This document shows positions 16,395 through 22,805 of a DNA stretch of 38,928 nucleotides, piece after piece. Location of the stretch: IMG/VR virus record IMGVR_UViG_3300045934_000031, positions 1-38,928 of that record. One strand, given 5' to 3'. Each line of letters begins with the position of its first letter. Position 1 is the stretch's first letter. The notes below the pieces were generated by a model that was given only the letters and a program-made list of their open reading frames with translations, did not search any database and was not told the DNA's origin. The position numbers were made by a program, and so were the translations under genes. The stretch is from a virus.

Positions 16395-16805
16395 TTATTT
16401 CCAATTAACGGATTCTAGACCAGACCTATGAACAACCACAAGTTCAGCAGAATTTGATTCGCCGACCCCATCTACTTTATCACAATTAAATACATTCGCT
16501 ATGCTTGTATTGAAAACAAAGCAAGGCTTTCGCACTTCAAGACCAGTCTTTTGTTTAACGCCCCTAATTGCGGCGGCCTCTGGCGTTTCATCTATACCCA
16601 AAACGTCCCCCGGTAGCTCCAATAGATTGTCTGGAATCTCAGGGTGTTCGTTTATTAACACATAAAGATCCGTCGAATCTTTGAGAATACAAGATGATTT
16701 AAACATTCCGACGACTGGCTCGCCACATCCTTTTGGTATGCTCTCAATAACTACTCTATCGCCGCATCCCGCCGCTAGCAGAATGATAATAAGTAATATT
16801 CTCAC
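16395..16805 (-). CDS. Lipoprotein with degenerate Nudix fold (136 aa)
   Basis: Begins with GTG (GTGA overlap with the upstream stop). The signal peptide MRILLIIILLAAGC has lipobox LAAGC (Cys 14), so it should be a lipoprotein. Residues 67-89 keep exact Nudix box spacing (G-x5-E-x7-R-E-U-x-E-E-x-G-U): Glu 73, Arg 81, Val 83, Gly 88 and Leu 89 are present, but the metal-binding Glu positions are Gly 82, Gln 85 and Lys 86. Hydrolase activity is therefore unlikely. Cys 39 and Cys 108 correspond to Cys 35 and 112 of the lipoprotein at 21302-21766, suggesting a disulfide and common origin. Role unknown; a surface-exclusion or host-modifying role is conceivable. Confidence 0.75.
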   Translation of the reverse strand: MRILLIIILLAAGCGDRVVIESIPKGCGEPVVGMFKSSCILKDSTDLYVLINEHPEIPDNLLELPGDVLGIDETPEAAAIRGVKQKTGLEVRKPCFVFNTSIANVFNCDKVDGVGESNSAELVVVHRSGLESVNWK

Positions 16806-17383
16806 TGAGTTATTTTGCCTTCGTAGTGAAAAAGTTCTGGATGCGACTTACAGTAATTATAAAATTGGTCAGGTGTCACGTTATAACCTTCCCACCAATT
16901 AGGCATCGGCACTTTGGCAACTGTCAAGATATGAAATGTTGCCTCGGTACAAAAGTAAGCTTGATCAATTTGATAAGAATTCCCCAACCAGGCTACCCTA
17001 AACATTTCCATAGGTTTTTTATTGGCTTTTGACAAAAACAGCCTTACCGGGTAGGCGATCCAATTTATTATCTTTTCAGTGAATGTCATCAAACCCATGT
17101 AAGCGATCCCGAGATAATCGTATAACTTACCGATCATTGTTTCAGCGTATTCCTTAGCTTCTTTTTCTACCGGATTCACAACAGTAAATATATGGCAAGG
17201 CGTTCCCATCAATCGCCAAGATAAAGGTATCTTCTCGAAAAAGATTTCGCTTGTTTGATAAACCATATCATCGAAGACAACAAAAGCATGCACGATTGGC
17301 GAAGACGTAAACCAAGAGATGATATACCACCCCGGCGGCCCTTTTCTGTTAACCTCGGTTATGTCGACGAATCCGATCTGCAT
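16802..17383 (-). CDS. YiiX-like permuted papain-fold protein (193 aa)
   Basis: Protein of 193 aa. SPIVHAFVVFDDMVYQTS (about residues 28-45) supplies a His and nearby acid; later come GKLYDYLGIAYMG (about 88-100) and QAYFCTEATFHIL (about 140-152), which supplies the Cys. His before Cys in this order is the mark of circularly permuted NlpC/P60 (YiiX/YebB-type) amidases. These act on lipids, amides or peptidoglycan-like substrates. A hydrophobic stretch lies near 100-120. It overlaps the degenerate-Nudix lipoprotein start by four bases, suggesting a joint role. Function beyond the fold is inferred. Confidence 0.62.
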   Translation of the reverse strand: MQIGFVDITEVNRKGPPGWYIISWFTSSPIVHAFVVFDDMVYQTSEIFFEKIPLSWRLMGTPCHIFTVVNPVEKEAKEYAETMIGKLYDYLGIAYMGLMTFTEKIINWIAYPVRLFLSKANKKPMEMFRVAWLGNSYQIDQAYFCTEATFHILTVAKVPMPNWWEGYNVTPDQFYNYCKSHPELFHYEGKITQ

Positions 17384-17394
17384 TTCTCCCCCTC

Positions 17395-17769
17395 TTAAAA
17401 ACTTAATTCCGGATGGCGATATTCATAGCATCTTTCACGTTGTGCTTCTCTACAAATTCGGCAACGGCAGCCATTACGATAGCGTGTAGCGCCGTGACCA
17501 ACCCTTTGCTCAAGCGTCGTCTTTTTCCGGTGACACGAACGGCACAATACTTGACACTTTCGCAATTCGGTGGTGCGCTTAGTATTTGACAATGACCATA
17601 TTCTTGCTGGATTATAGTTTTTCTTTTTCGGATCAACATGATCGACTTCGAGGCTTTTGGTGCTACCGCATGTTTTACAACGCGACCCTCTAGCTTCAAT
17701 CCATTGGGCTCGGCGTTTTTGCATCCACGCGTTTTGATATATTTTCTTTTTCCCACCACTATAGCCCAT
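17395..17769 (-). CDS. HNH endonuclease (124 aa)
   Basis: Protein of 124 aa with CKTCGSTKSLEVDHVDPKKK (residues about 32-51): a zinc CxxC and the D-H of the HNH core. It continues to NTKRTTELRKCQVLCRSCHRKK, with the last His and a second CxxC. A further CRCRICREAQRER segment near the C-terminus may bind DNA or zinc. It sits among small early genes, 10 bases overlapping the upstream coiled-coil gene. It could be a free-standing homing nuclease, or help cut DNA during packaging, though phage packaging HNH genes usually sit next to terL. Confidence 0.85.
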   Translation of the reverse strand: MGYSGGKKKIYQNAWMQKRRAQWIEARGSRCKTCGSTKSLEVDHVDPKKKNYNPARIWSLSNTKRTTELRKCQVLCRSCHRKKTTLEQRVGHGATRYRNGCRCRICREAQRERCYEYRHPELSF

Positions 17770-17965
17770 GATCCAACTTCAATTGGTCAAGTTCCGCCTC
17801 TAGCTCTTTGATCTTTTCATGTTGCAGGCAAATCATTGACTCATGTTCTTCAATCAAAGTCACAATAATGCTTGGACAATTATAAAGAAAACTCCAATCA
17901 TCCACATGGTCACCAAAACGCAGTTTCTTGAGATAATCAATTGCGGCTTTTTGTGTTTCAGTCAT
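17759..17965 (-). CDS. Small coiled-coil protein (68 aa)
   Basis: Protein of 68 aa starting MTETQKAAIDYLKKL, overlapping the stop of the previous small gene by ATGA and the next gene by 11 bases. The C-terminal 25 residues (EKIKELEAELDQLKLDHG) form a likely coiled coil. No function recognised. It belongs to a tight row of small early genes (19426 down to 17395). Confidence 0.6.
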   Translation of the reverse strand: MTETQKAAIDYLKKLRFGDHVDDWSFLYNCPSIIVTLIEEHESMICLQHEKIKELEAELDQLKLDHGL

Positions 17966-18114
17966 TTTGGTTTTTTACTCAGCCGGGTTTTGCGATCAGT
18001 GAGCGATCGATCCATTGCCTCTACCCAACGTCGGATTAGTTCTATTTGCCAATGAGCGGCCATACATAATTTTCTCAATTCCTTAATTTGAGCATTAAGT
18101 TTTTTCTTCGTCAC
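17962..18114 (-). CDS. Small basic helical protein, GTG start (50 aa)
   Basis: A 50-aa frame starts with GTG at 18114, six bases after GGAGG, and reads to TGA at 17962: MTKKKLNAQIKELRKLC, then AAHWQIELIRRWVEAMDR and a basic tail RKTRLSKKPK. It overlaps the upstream gene by 20 bases and the downstream gene by ATGA. Net positive charge and helical make-up suggest nucleic acid or protein binding. No family recognised. Confidence 0.6.
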   Translation of the reverse strand: MTKKKLNAQIKELRKLCMAAHWQIELIRRWVEAMDRSLTDRKTRLSKKPK

Positions 18115-18370
18115 CGATTACCTCCCTCATCTTCATTTGTACTACCCCACACACATTGGGACAAATATTGTGATGATGCGAACCACGTCCGACTAAACAT
18201 TTTGGACAAAACCAAATCTCAACTGGCGCTGGTTGTTCTATATTATTCAATGCCGATTGTTCTAACTCTGTGATCTTCTCAAAAGCTTCAGAGAGTATAA
18301 CATTGGCTCTCTGCTCACAAAGAATATTAAGCAGCCATTTATTACCATCGCTCCAATATGGTTTTTTCAT
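18095..18370 (-). CDS. Small zinc-motif protein (91 aa)
   Basis: Protein of 91 aa starting MKKPYWSDGNKWLLNIL with GAGGA four bases before the ATG. A helical N-terminal half is followed by FCPKCLVGRGSHHHNICPNVCG (about 53-74, quoted in part: CPKC and CPNVC), which could bind one zinc with Cys or His ligands. It is the first gene after the unexplained GC-richer segment. Function unknown. Confidence 0.62.
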   Translation of the reverse strand: MKKPYWSDGNKWLLNILCEQRANVILSEAFEKITELEQSALNNIEQPAPVEIWFCPKCLVGRGSHHHNICPNVCGVVQMKMREVIGDEEKT

Positions 18371-18642
18371 TTTGTCCTCATTTTATTTGTCGCCGTCTCT
18401 CCGACGTGTCACGGTTCGGACTCGTCTCTGCTACCGTTGCATACATTACGTGGAGTCCTTACACGCCTTGCACTAGCCGCCTCATGCAAGAATACGGTTT
18501 TTTAACGACTATCTGCTCCATGGAGCGGTTCCGTCACACCCGGCCGCCAAATTTGTCGCCCCTCCCCGACTACCGAGACAAATGATTGCGAACATACATC
18601 GCCTTGCCCACAGCTTTGATGGCGGCCAGCATGAGATTATTC
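18371..18642. other. About 270-bp GC-richer stretch with no convincing gene
   Basis: No minus-strand frame here is longer than about 22 codons, and the plus-strand frames look like shadows with no good ribosome site. The stretch is clearly richer in G+C than its neighbours. It has repeated motif ATTTGTCGCC...CGAC at 18385-18405 and 18551-18570, inverted repeat ATTTGTC/GACAAAT (18551-18557 and 18577-18583) and 12-base palindrome GCTCCATGGAGC (18515-18526). It may encode a structured RNA, or be the remnant of a foreign gene. Confidence 0.45.
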
Positions 18643-18742
18643 GACTATACTATTGCGCAATTCAAGCCGTCTTTTCTCATCCATGTAATTAGCACCCCGG
18701 GCATTCCATGCTTGCAAGGAGCACAACGGGTAGCCGCCAACT

Positions 18743-18790
18743 TTAATAAGGTTTCGGTTTTGGTTTCGTCTTTGGTTTCTTCTTTGGCAT
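18743..18790 (-). CDS. Possible 15-aa Lys/Pro-rich peptide
   Basis: AGGAGG lies four bases before an ATG at 18790 that opens the 15-codon frame MPKKKPKTKPKPKPY, ending at TAA 18743. This is among the best ribosome sites in the early region, yet the product is tiny and very basic. A neighbouring frame stays open to 18645 and includes TRCAPCKHGMPG, so a frameshift may have broken a longer gene. Either a real micropeptide or a pseudogene remnant. Confidence 0.3.
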   Translation of the reverse strand: MPKKKPKTKPKPKPY

Positions 18791-18804
18791 TTTGCCTCCT
18801 CTCT

Positions 18805-19041
18805 TTAGTATTCATCCGAATCATGGAAACAATAGGCCCTGAGTATATAACGGGCCTTTTCAAAACTGAGAGATAATTTCGAGCGCTCTATCATTTCCAA
18901 ATTTCTCAATGCCACTAATTCGTCCAACAGCTTAAAGTATTTCGACACCTCTTCTAAACATTTAAATGCTGCGGCTACTTCCCTCAATGGTGGTTGCTTA
19001 TTAGGTTGAGGATTAGCTGAGCGCACCACCCTCACGCCCAT
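18805..19041 (-). CDS. Small helical protein (78 aa)
   Basis: Protein of 78 aa starting MGVRVVRSANPQPNKQ, overlapping the upstream gene by 10 bases. A basic Pro-rich N-terminus is followed by long helices (VAAAFKCLEEVSKYFKLLDE and later LSLSFEKARYILRA). Its stop is 15 bases before the possible Lys/Pro-rich peptide. No family recognised. Confidence 0.55.
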   Translation of the reverse strand: MGVRVVRSANPQPNKQPPLREVAAAFKCLEEVSKYFKLLDELVALRNLEMIERSKLSLSFEKARYILRAYCFHDSDEY

Positions 19042-19247
19042 ATGTCAAAGCCTTGTTTTCTGTTTTTCTTGCTGGTGTAATTTTTTCTCCGATCCGCACC
19101 ACGATAACGTGTTTTGGGATTAATTTTTAATTCAAGTTCGCTCAGATGCTTCTGAAATTCATTTCTCTCGATAAGCAATAGATCGATTTTATCGGATAGG
19201 TTATCCAAAGATTTTTGCAGGTTCAGCACCGCCGAGCTGTCGGTCAT
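19032..19247 (-). CDS. Small coiled-coil protein with basic tail (71 aa)
   Basis: Protein of 71 aa. Residues 8-40 (LNLQKSLDNLSDKIDLLLIE and onward) form a coiled coil; the C-terminus is strongly basic (RYRGADRRKNYTSKKNRKQG). The ATG at 19247 shares a base with the upstream stop (TAATG). Together with the 59-aa coiled-coil protein before it, it may form a heteromer. Function unknown. Confidence 0.6.
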   Translation of the reverse strand: MTDSSAVLNLQKSLDNLSDKIDLLLIERNEFQKHLSELELKINPKTRYRGADRRKNYTSKKNRKQGFDIWA

Positions 19248-19426
19248 TATCGCAAAGCCCTCCGTGCCGCATCCTCAATGTCCGATATGTGGCCTCTCAG
19301 AGTATCGACTTCGGTTTCAAGGTCTTTGATTCTGACATGCAGTTCTTTTTTCTCTTCGAGCATGTCGTCGATTTGGGCACCTAGGTCATTGATAGATTGT
19401 TGTAATTCTGCGTAACTATCACTCAT
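19247..19426 (-). CDS. Small coiled-coil protein (59 aa)
   Basis: A 59-aa frame starts at ATG 19426 (overlapping the upstream stop by ATGA) and ends with TAA at 19247. Nearly the whole protein (MSDSYAELQQSINDLGAQID, then EEKKELHVRIKDLETEVDTL) is a heptad-repeat coiled coil. It directly follows the secreted RCEC paralogue pair and precedes another coiled-coil gene. Function unknown. Confidence 0.65.
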   Translation of the reverse strand: MSDSYAELQQSINDLGAQIDDMLEEKKELHVRIKDLETEVDTLRGHISDIEDAARRALR

Positions 19427-19998
19427 GATTTAGGCCCCTTATCAGCGGGGTAATGCTTATTGCCATTACCGTCGTACCATGAGTTATCTTTTGGTTGTCC
19501 AAGAGTATTGGGAGTCGATGGTGCCGAATATGTCGATGGGCTTGATCTTTCAATTACAGTAGCGGGTCGGTTCCTTAATTCTTGTACCGTGGTTTTCAGG
19601 GCTTGTATTTCTTGGTAAAGACCCTGATAAGAAGCACTAGAGCCACCCGAAGACATACTTCTTGCCGATGCCACGTAGCCTTGTGTCCCAATAACTGAAC
19701 GGCAAGTCACGAGTTGGGTTAAACTGGTAATGCCTGCCCCGCTCTCAGTCTTTGTCATATAAAACTTCCCCGTGCTTTCCATGCAGTCGTCATGCATGTT
19801 TTGCAGTGATTTCACATCTGTTGAGACCGTGACAACCCCATCTGCTGAATCTGTTTCGCACTCGCATCGTATCCTGGGATCAGATATGGCATTATAAAAT
19901 GCATTCAGTTCCCCCTCTTCTATAAGTTCCATGGGGTAAATGGTCTTCTGTGCAAAAGCACTAGTCGAGAAAAGCATTAAGATTATTATATATTTCAT
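19423..19998 (-). CDS. Secreted RCEC protein, paralogue 2 (191 aa)
   Basis: Signal peptide MKYIIILMLFSTSAFAQ with an AFAQ cleavage site and no lipobox, so probably periplasmic. After KTIYP comes a domain with IRCECETDSADGVVTVS, a later Cys, FYMTK and LVTCRSVIGT. This is followed by a coiled coil (LYQEIQALKTTVQELRNR) and a Ser/Pro-rich tail. It aligns along its whole length with the protein encoded immediately upstream. The conserved Cys residues could form disulfides in the periplasm. No known family recognised; function unknown. Confidence 0.78.
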   Translation of the reverse strand: MKYIIILMLFSTSAFAQKTIYPMELIEEGELNAFYNAISDPRIRCECETDSADGVVTVSTDVKSLQNMHDDCMESTGKFYMTKTESGAGITSLTQLVTCRSVIGTQGYVASARSMSSGGSSASYQGLYQEIQALKTTVQELRNRPATVIERSSPSTYSAPSTPNTLGQPKDNSWYDGNGNKHYPADKGPKS

Positions 19999-20015
19999 GA
20001 TTGACTCCTTTATGT

Positions 20016-20606
20016 TTATTTATGAGGTGCCGTATCGCCGCGATCTCTCACACGTCCTTTACTATCCACCCATGTTTGACTAGGATTACTTGTAGGTGTC
20101 CTGTTAATAGGAGTGCTTGGGGTATAGTTAGGGAATGATTGTGGAGTATAATTTGTCTGAGTATTTCTATTGTTCAGCATGCCCCGCAATTCATCTATCT
20201 GCTGAGCTAGATCATTAATTTGACCACTGTAATCTACTGAGACTCCAGTTCTAGATGATCCTACTGATATGGGCTTATTCAGATAGGATGATGTACCAAT
20301 ATTACTCTTACATGTAAGTAACTCCACAAGCCCTTCGACTTGACCATTGCTCTTTTTTGCCATATAGAAATTGCGCTCATGTTCCTTACACGCTTCACGC
20401 ATCTCATCCATAGGGGCACTTTCTAAGCTTACTATAACCACCCCATCTTCTGAATTAGTAGCACATTCACAACGGATAAGTGGTTTGTCTATTGCATCCA
20501 AGAGAGGGTCTAGTTCGTCAGCACCTATTATTTCCGCTGGATAAATAGTCTTACTTTGTGCAAATGCAGTGTTTGTAAGAAGTATTAAGGCTATGATGAT
20601 TTTCAT
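20016..20606 (-). CDS. Secreted RCEC protein, paralogue 1 (196 aa)
   Basis: Signal peptide MKIIIALILLTNTAFAQ, then KTIYPAEIIG, IRCECATNSEDGVVIVS, a middle Cys (REACKEHERNFYMAK) and LLTCKSNIGTSSY. A coiled coil (YSGQINDLAQQIDELRGML) and a Pro/Thr/Asn-rich tail follow. Conserved with its neighbour at 19423-19998: KTIYP, RCEC, DGVV, FYM, LxTCxSxIGT. The start overlaps the upstream stop by ATGA. It appears to be a tandem duplicate of a periplasmic phage protein of unknown function. Confidence 0.78.
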   Translation of the reverse strand: MKIIIALILLTNTAFAQSKTIYPAEIIGADELDPLLDAIDKPLIRCECATNSEDGVVIVSLESAPMDEMREACKEHERNFYMAKKSNGQVEGLVELLTCKSNIGTSSYLNKPISVGSSRTGVSVDYSGQINDLAQQIDELRGMLNNRNTQTNYTPQSFPNYTPSTPINRTPTSNPSQTWVDSKGRVRDRGDTAPHK

Positions 20607-20806
20607 TTTTGTACTCCTTTGTTGGTTTTGTTTATTGCTCTATTAAGTTTCTTAATTGGTTTAACGTTAATCACAACACTAGCAACTAACCCACACTGGC
20701 CACATTCAAGATCATACCAACCACTAGCTGGCACTGGTAGTTCTAAGGCCATGGCTCGATCGCATCCGCATGTCCATAGTAGTTCTTCTAAAGTTAAGTT
20801 CTTCAC
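20603..20806 (-). CDS. Small zinc-ribbon-like protein (67 aa)
   Basis: Protein of 67 aa opening with GTG at 20806. CGCD (13-16) and CGQCG (about 35-39) could hold a zinc ion; the C-terminus is basic (KPIKKLNRAINKTNKG). It lies two bases after the DUF1660-like gene and overlaps the RCEC paralogue 1 gene by ATGA. Role unknown, possibly regulatory. Confidence 0.6.
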   Translation of the reverse strand: MKNLTLEELLWTCGCDRAMALELPVPASGWYDLECGQCGLVASVVINVKPIKKLNRAINKTNKGVQK

Positions 20807-20807
20807 C

Positions 20808-20909
20808 TTATTTCCATAATATTTTCCCGCAGCGTTCGCATTCTTCTCTGAGAGCTGCGTATAAAATCATCATTTTATGTCCGAACAAAAAACAGATTAG
20901 TTTCTTCAC
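20808..20909 (-). CDS. DUF1660-like small protein (33 aa)
   Basis: A 33-aa frame opens with GTG at 20909, overlapping the upstream TGA stop (GTGA), and ends with TAA at 20808. It reads MKKLICFLFGHKMMIL, then REECERCGKILWK. LCxLFGHK followed by CxRCG is the pattern of the widespread small phage DUF1660 proteins, which probably bind zinc through Cys and His. Function unknown. Confidence 0.6.
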   Translation of the reverse strand: MKKLICFLFGHKMMILYAALREECERCGKILWK

Positions 20910-21292
20910 GGATGCACTTCCTTCTCAATCGCTTTGTTACTGCAATTGACTGTTTCAGTGGCCGCAACTATCGCCGACTTACTTTTATCTATCCCCAATG
21001 TGCATTCAAGGGATTCTCGTAAACAGGCTCTATTTACTGTAGGCCCATCCGGTGTATTCACCGAACACAAGCCGTTCAAAGCGCCCATGATAATAATTAT
21101 GTTTATATAGTTATTATCAAAATTGGCTTGCACCGGAGCCGCCTTCGGGGGTTCTTTTGGGGTTTCAGGATTCTCCGGTGCCTCTGTTTCTTCTTTGACC
21201 TCTGCCGGCTTATCCACTTGAGCGGCTCCTTGTTCGCAAGACGAGTAACCAGTACCTAAAATAGCTAGAGCTAGGATCAAAATATATTTCAT
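20906..21292 (-). CDS. Exported Cys-containing protein, possible lipoprotein (128 aa)
   Basis: Strong ribosome site (AGGAGG) before ATG 21292. The hydrophobic N-terminus MKYILILALAILGTGYSSC is a signal sequence; YSSC is a poor lipobox, so Cys 19 may or may not be lipidated. A Pro/Glu-rich linker (about 27-52) leads to a C-terminal domain with four Cys (LCSVN, RACLRE, LECTLG, VNCSN) that could form two disulfides. It lies between the lipoprotein at 21302 and the RCEC pair. No family recognised. Confidence 0.7.
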   Translation of the reverse strand: MKYILILALAILGTGYSSCEQGAAQVDKPAEVKEETEAPENPETPKEPPKAAPVQANFDNNYINIIIIMGALNGLCSVNTPDGPTVNRACLRESLECTLGIDKSKSAIVAATETVNCSNKAIEKEVHP

Positions 21293-21301
21293 GCTGGCCT
21301 C

Positions 21302-21766
21302 CTAATATCCCAAGGTTTTAAGTGTATTGAAAATATCTTTATTCACATACTCAGTTTTCAACACATCATCGTGAGGGATATTCTTAATCTTAATCCCATT
21401 GCCTTGCGTACTCGGTGTATCGAATGTGGTGCAGAGAAAAAAGAATCGAACCCCGCCTGGATGCAGCGTGCTGAATGCAACAGCGGGTGAGGGGAAAAGT
21501 TTTATCCCCATTTGTCTTTCAGTAACTTCTTGTAGTTTTAGCGATAGCTCATCATGTTCAATTTCTAGGTTATTAGTTGCATAGGTCGGCAAACTATAAA
21601 CCTCTCTTGAGGTATCCGGTTGCGTTGCCCCAAGGTAGCTCAACTTCCCATCAGTCACAATGCAATATGCCTCAAGTTTACCTGTCGGGTTTGGATCGCC
21701 ATTGCTATTCCCTCCGCCTCCGCAATTACAGCCGATAAGCAATAGTGTTAGTAGAATGTATTTCAT
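21302..21766 (-). CDS. Lipoprotein with Nudix-like fold, degenerate (154 aa)
   Basis: ATG 21766 follows AAAGGAAAC at good spacing and gives signal peptide MKYILLTLLLIGC (lipobox LIGC, Cys 13), then a Gly/Asn-rich spacer. The body looks Nudix-like: AYCIVTDGKLSYLG (33-46), SLPTYA (58-63), the helix LQEVTERQMGI (78-88) in the box position, then VAFSTLHPGGVRFFFLC. The box is degenerate, with one extra residue and no clear Gly-x5-Glu. Cys 35 and 112 match Cys 39 and 108 of the lipoprotein at 16395-16805. Probably a non-enzymatic outer-membrane or periplasmic lipoprotein. Confidence 0.68.
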   Translation of the reverse strand: MKYILLTLLLIGCNCGGGGNSNGDPNPTGKLEAYCIVTDGKLSYLGATQPDTSREVYSLPTYATNNLEIEHDELSLKLQEVTERQMGIKLFPSPAVAFSTLHPGGVRFFFLCTTFDTPSTQGNGIKIKNIPHDDVLKTEYVNKDIFNTLKTLGY

Positions 21767-21792
21767 GGTTGTGTTTCCTTTCTTTGTTGTTT

Positions 21793-22251
21793 TCATTGTG
21801 AAACTTCCCTACAAATAGCCTCGATTTCGATTCTCGTTTGGTAAGGAATCTTTGCTTGTTTGGCTAATTCTATTGTTTTTTCTAGGATCGCATTGATAGC
21901 AGCTTTAAAACCCTCATCGAATGCATTAGTGAATTGAGCATGTGCTTCTGGCTTGGTAATTTCTTTTGCGGGCCGGCCGGTAATATACCAAAGGGTGTTT
22001 AGCGCGCCACTCTCGTCGTCTCTTTTTTCACCACATTTTTCGATTAAATCCATTGCTGCCAATTCGCTAAACCTTGTAGCAATTGCGCCTGTTGCTGAAT
22101 TCGGAGCGATACGTCGCCATGTTTGCAATTGAGTGCATGGCCCGTAATCACAAATATCCTCAAACACTTGCAGCCTGCGTTCGCTCAATAGCCCGCTGGC
22201 CTTCGCTTGTTCATAAGCTATTTTAGAAGTTTCAGTCATCGTATCTGCCAT
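21793..22251 (-). CDS. Winged-helix-like protein (152 aa)
   Basis: Protein of 152 aa. Residues about 20-90 (SERRLQVFEDICDYGPCTQL, SATGAIATRFSELAAMDLIE, then NTLWYITGRPAKE) fit a winged helix like those in phage replication or MarR/ROK-type domains. A C-terminal helical part (FKAAINAILEKTIELAKQAK) may dimerise. It overlaps the upstream gene by 16 bases. Could be a regulator of early transcription or a replication accessory protein. Confidence 0.62.
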   Translation of the reverse strand: MADTMTETSKIAYEQAKASGLLSERRLQVFEDICDYGPCTQLQTWRRIAPNSATGAIATRFSELAAMDLIEKCGEKRDDESGALNTLWYITGRPAKEITKPEAHAQFTNAFDEGFKAAINAILEKTIELAKQAKIPYQTRIEIEAICREVSQ

Positions 22252-22805
22252 TGATTATTAGGATTCGCTTGCGCCCATTCTTTCAAACGCGCACACATTA
22301 TGCCGATTTCACCTTGTATAGTTTCGCTCTTAGTCCCTAACTTCTCGATTGCATCCGTAAGCAAATTAATCGTTGCTTGACCGGGCTGTAAGCCTAGTTT
22401 GCTGAAATTAAAATATTCACACCAATGGGCTGGAATAAAAACGTGTTGGTCAGCAAGCTTGACCGTGATTAATTTAATCTCATCATTCGGCAAACGATTG
22501 TCATTGACCCATGATTTCGTTTCATAGTTTTGCAAATAGATCGCCCCGTTTCGCATAAAGGTGTCGCATTCTTTAAAGCCGAGCCACCGTTTAAGTACGC
22601 TATGGATAGCATCGCCCCTGGTCTGCCCGCGTCCTACAAAAGTTGTTTCGTCTTTAATCATAGCGATTGTTTCACCCTTTCCTTTTCTGTTAATCAATAC
22701 ATGTATTACTAAGCTGAGTTGATAACTGTTAACTCCGTCGCTCATTTCACCGCCATGAAAATCATAAACATAAGGAACCCGACTATCAGCAATAGGATTT
22801 TGCAA
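22236..22805 (-). CDS. Unknown early protein, nested TTG start (189 aa)
   Basis: The frame opens with TTG at 22805, six bases after a perfect AAAGGAGGT located inside the upstream gene. An alternative ATG at 22745 (MSDGVNSYQL) overlaps the upstream stop by ATGA. Contents: a beta-rich middle (LVIHVLINRKGKGETIAMIK), NGAIYLQNYETKSWVND, and a helical end (IEKLGTKSETIQGEIGIMCA). No family recognised. The gene lies among replication and regulatory genes. Confidence 0.6.
   Translation of the reverse strand: MQNPIADSRVPYVYDFHGGEMSDGVNSYQLSLVIHVLINRKGKGETIAMIKDETTFVGRGQTRGDAIHSVLKRWLGFKECDTFMRNGAIYLQNYETKSWVNDNRLPNDEIKLITVKLADQHVFIPAHWCEYFNFSKLGLQPGQATINLLTDAIEKLGTKSETIQGEIGIMCARLKEWAQANPNNQWQIR

Noticed and set aside
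17403-17759. A 118-codon minus-strand frame overlapping the HNH gene
   Set aside because: It covers the same bases as the HNH endonuclease, which carries clear zinc and HNH motifs; the alternative has none.
18371-18600. A hammerhead-type ribozyme (GACGAGTCCGAAC on the minus strand)
   Set aside because: The conserved CUGAUGA core is absent and the flanking stems do not fit.
18645-18863. A 72-codon frame starting with TTG (MKRPVIYSG)
   Set aside because: It has no ribosome site and overlaps the previous gene by 59 bases. The strong ribosome site in this place reads a different frame. Part of it may be a remnant of a frameshifted gene.
18358-18876. Two consecutive plus-strand frames of 75 and 96 codons over the GC-richer segment
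   Set aside because: No accepted gene is on the plus strand, the frames have no good ribosome sites, and the second lies over minus-strand coding sequence.
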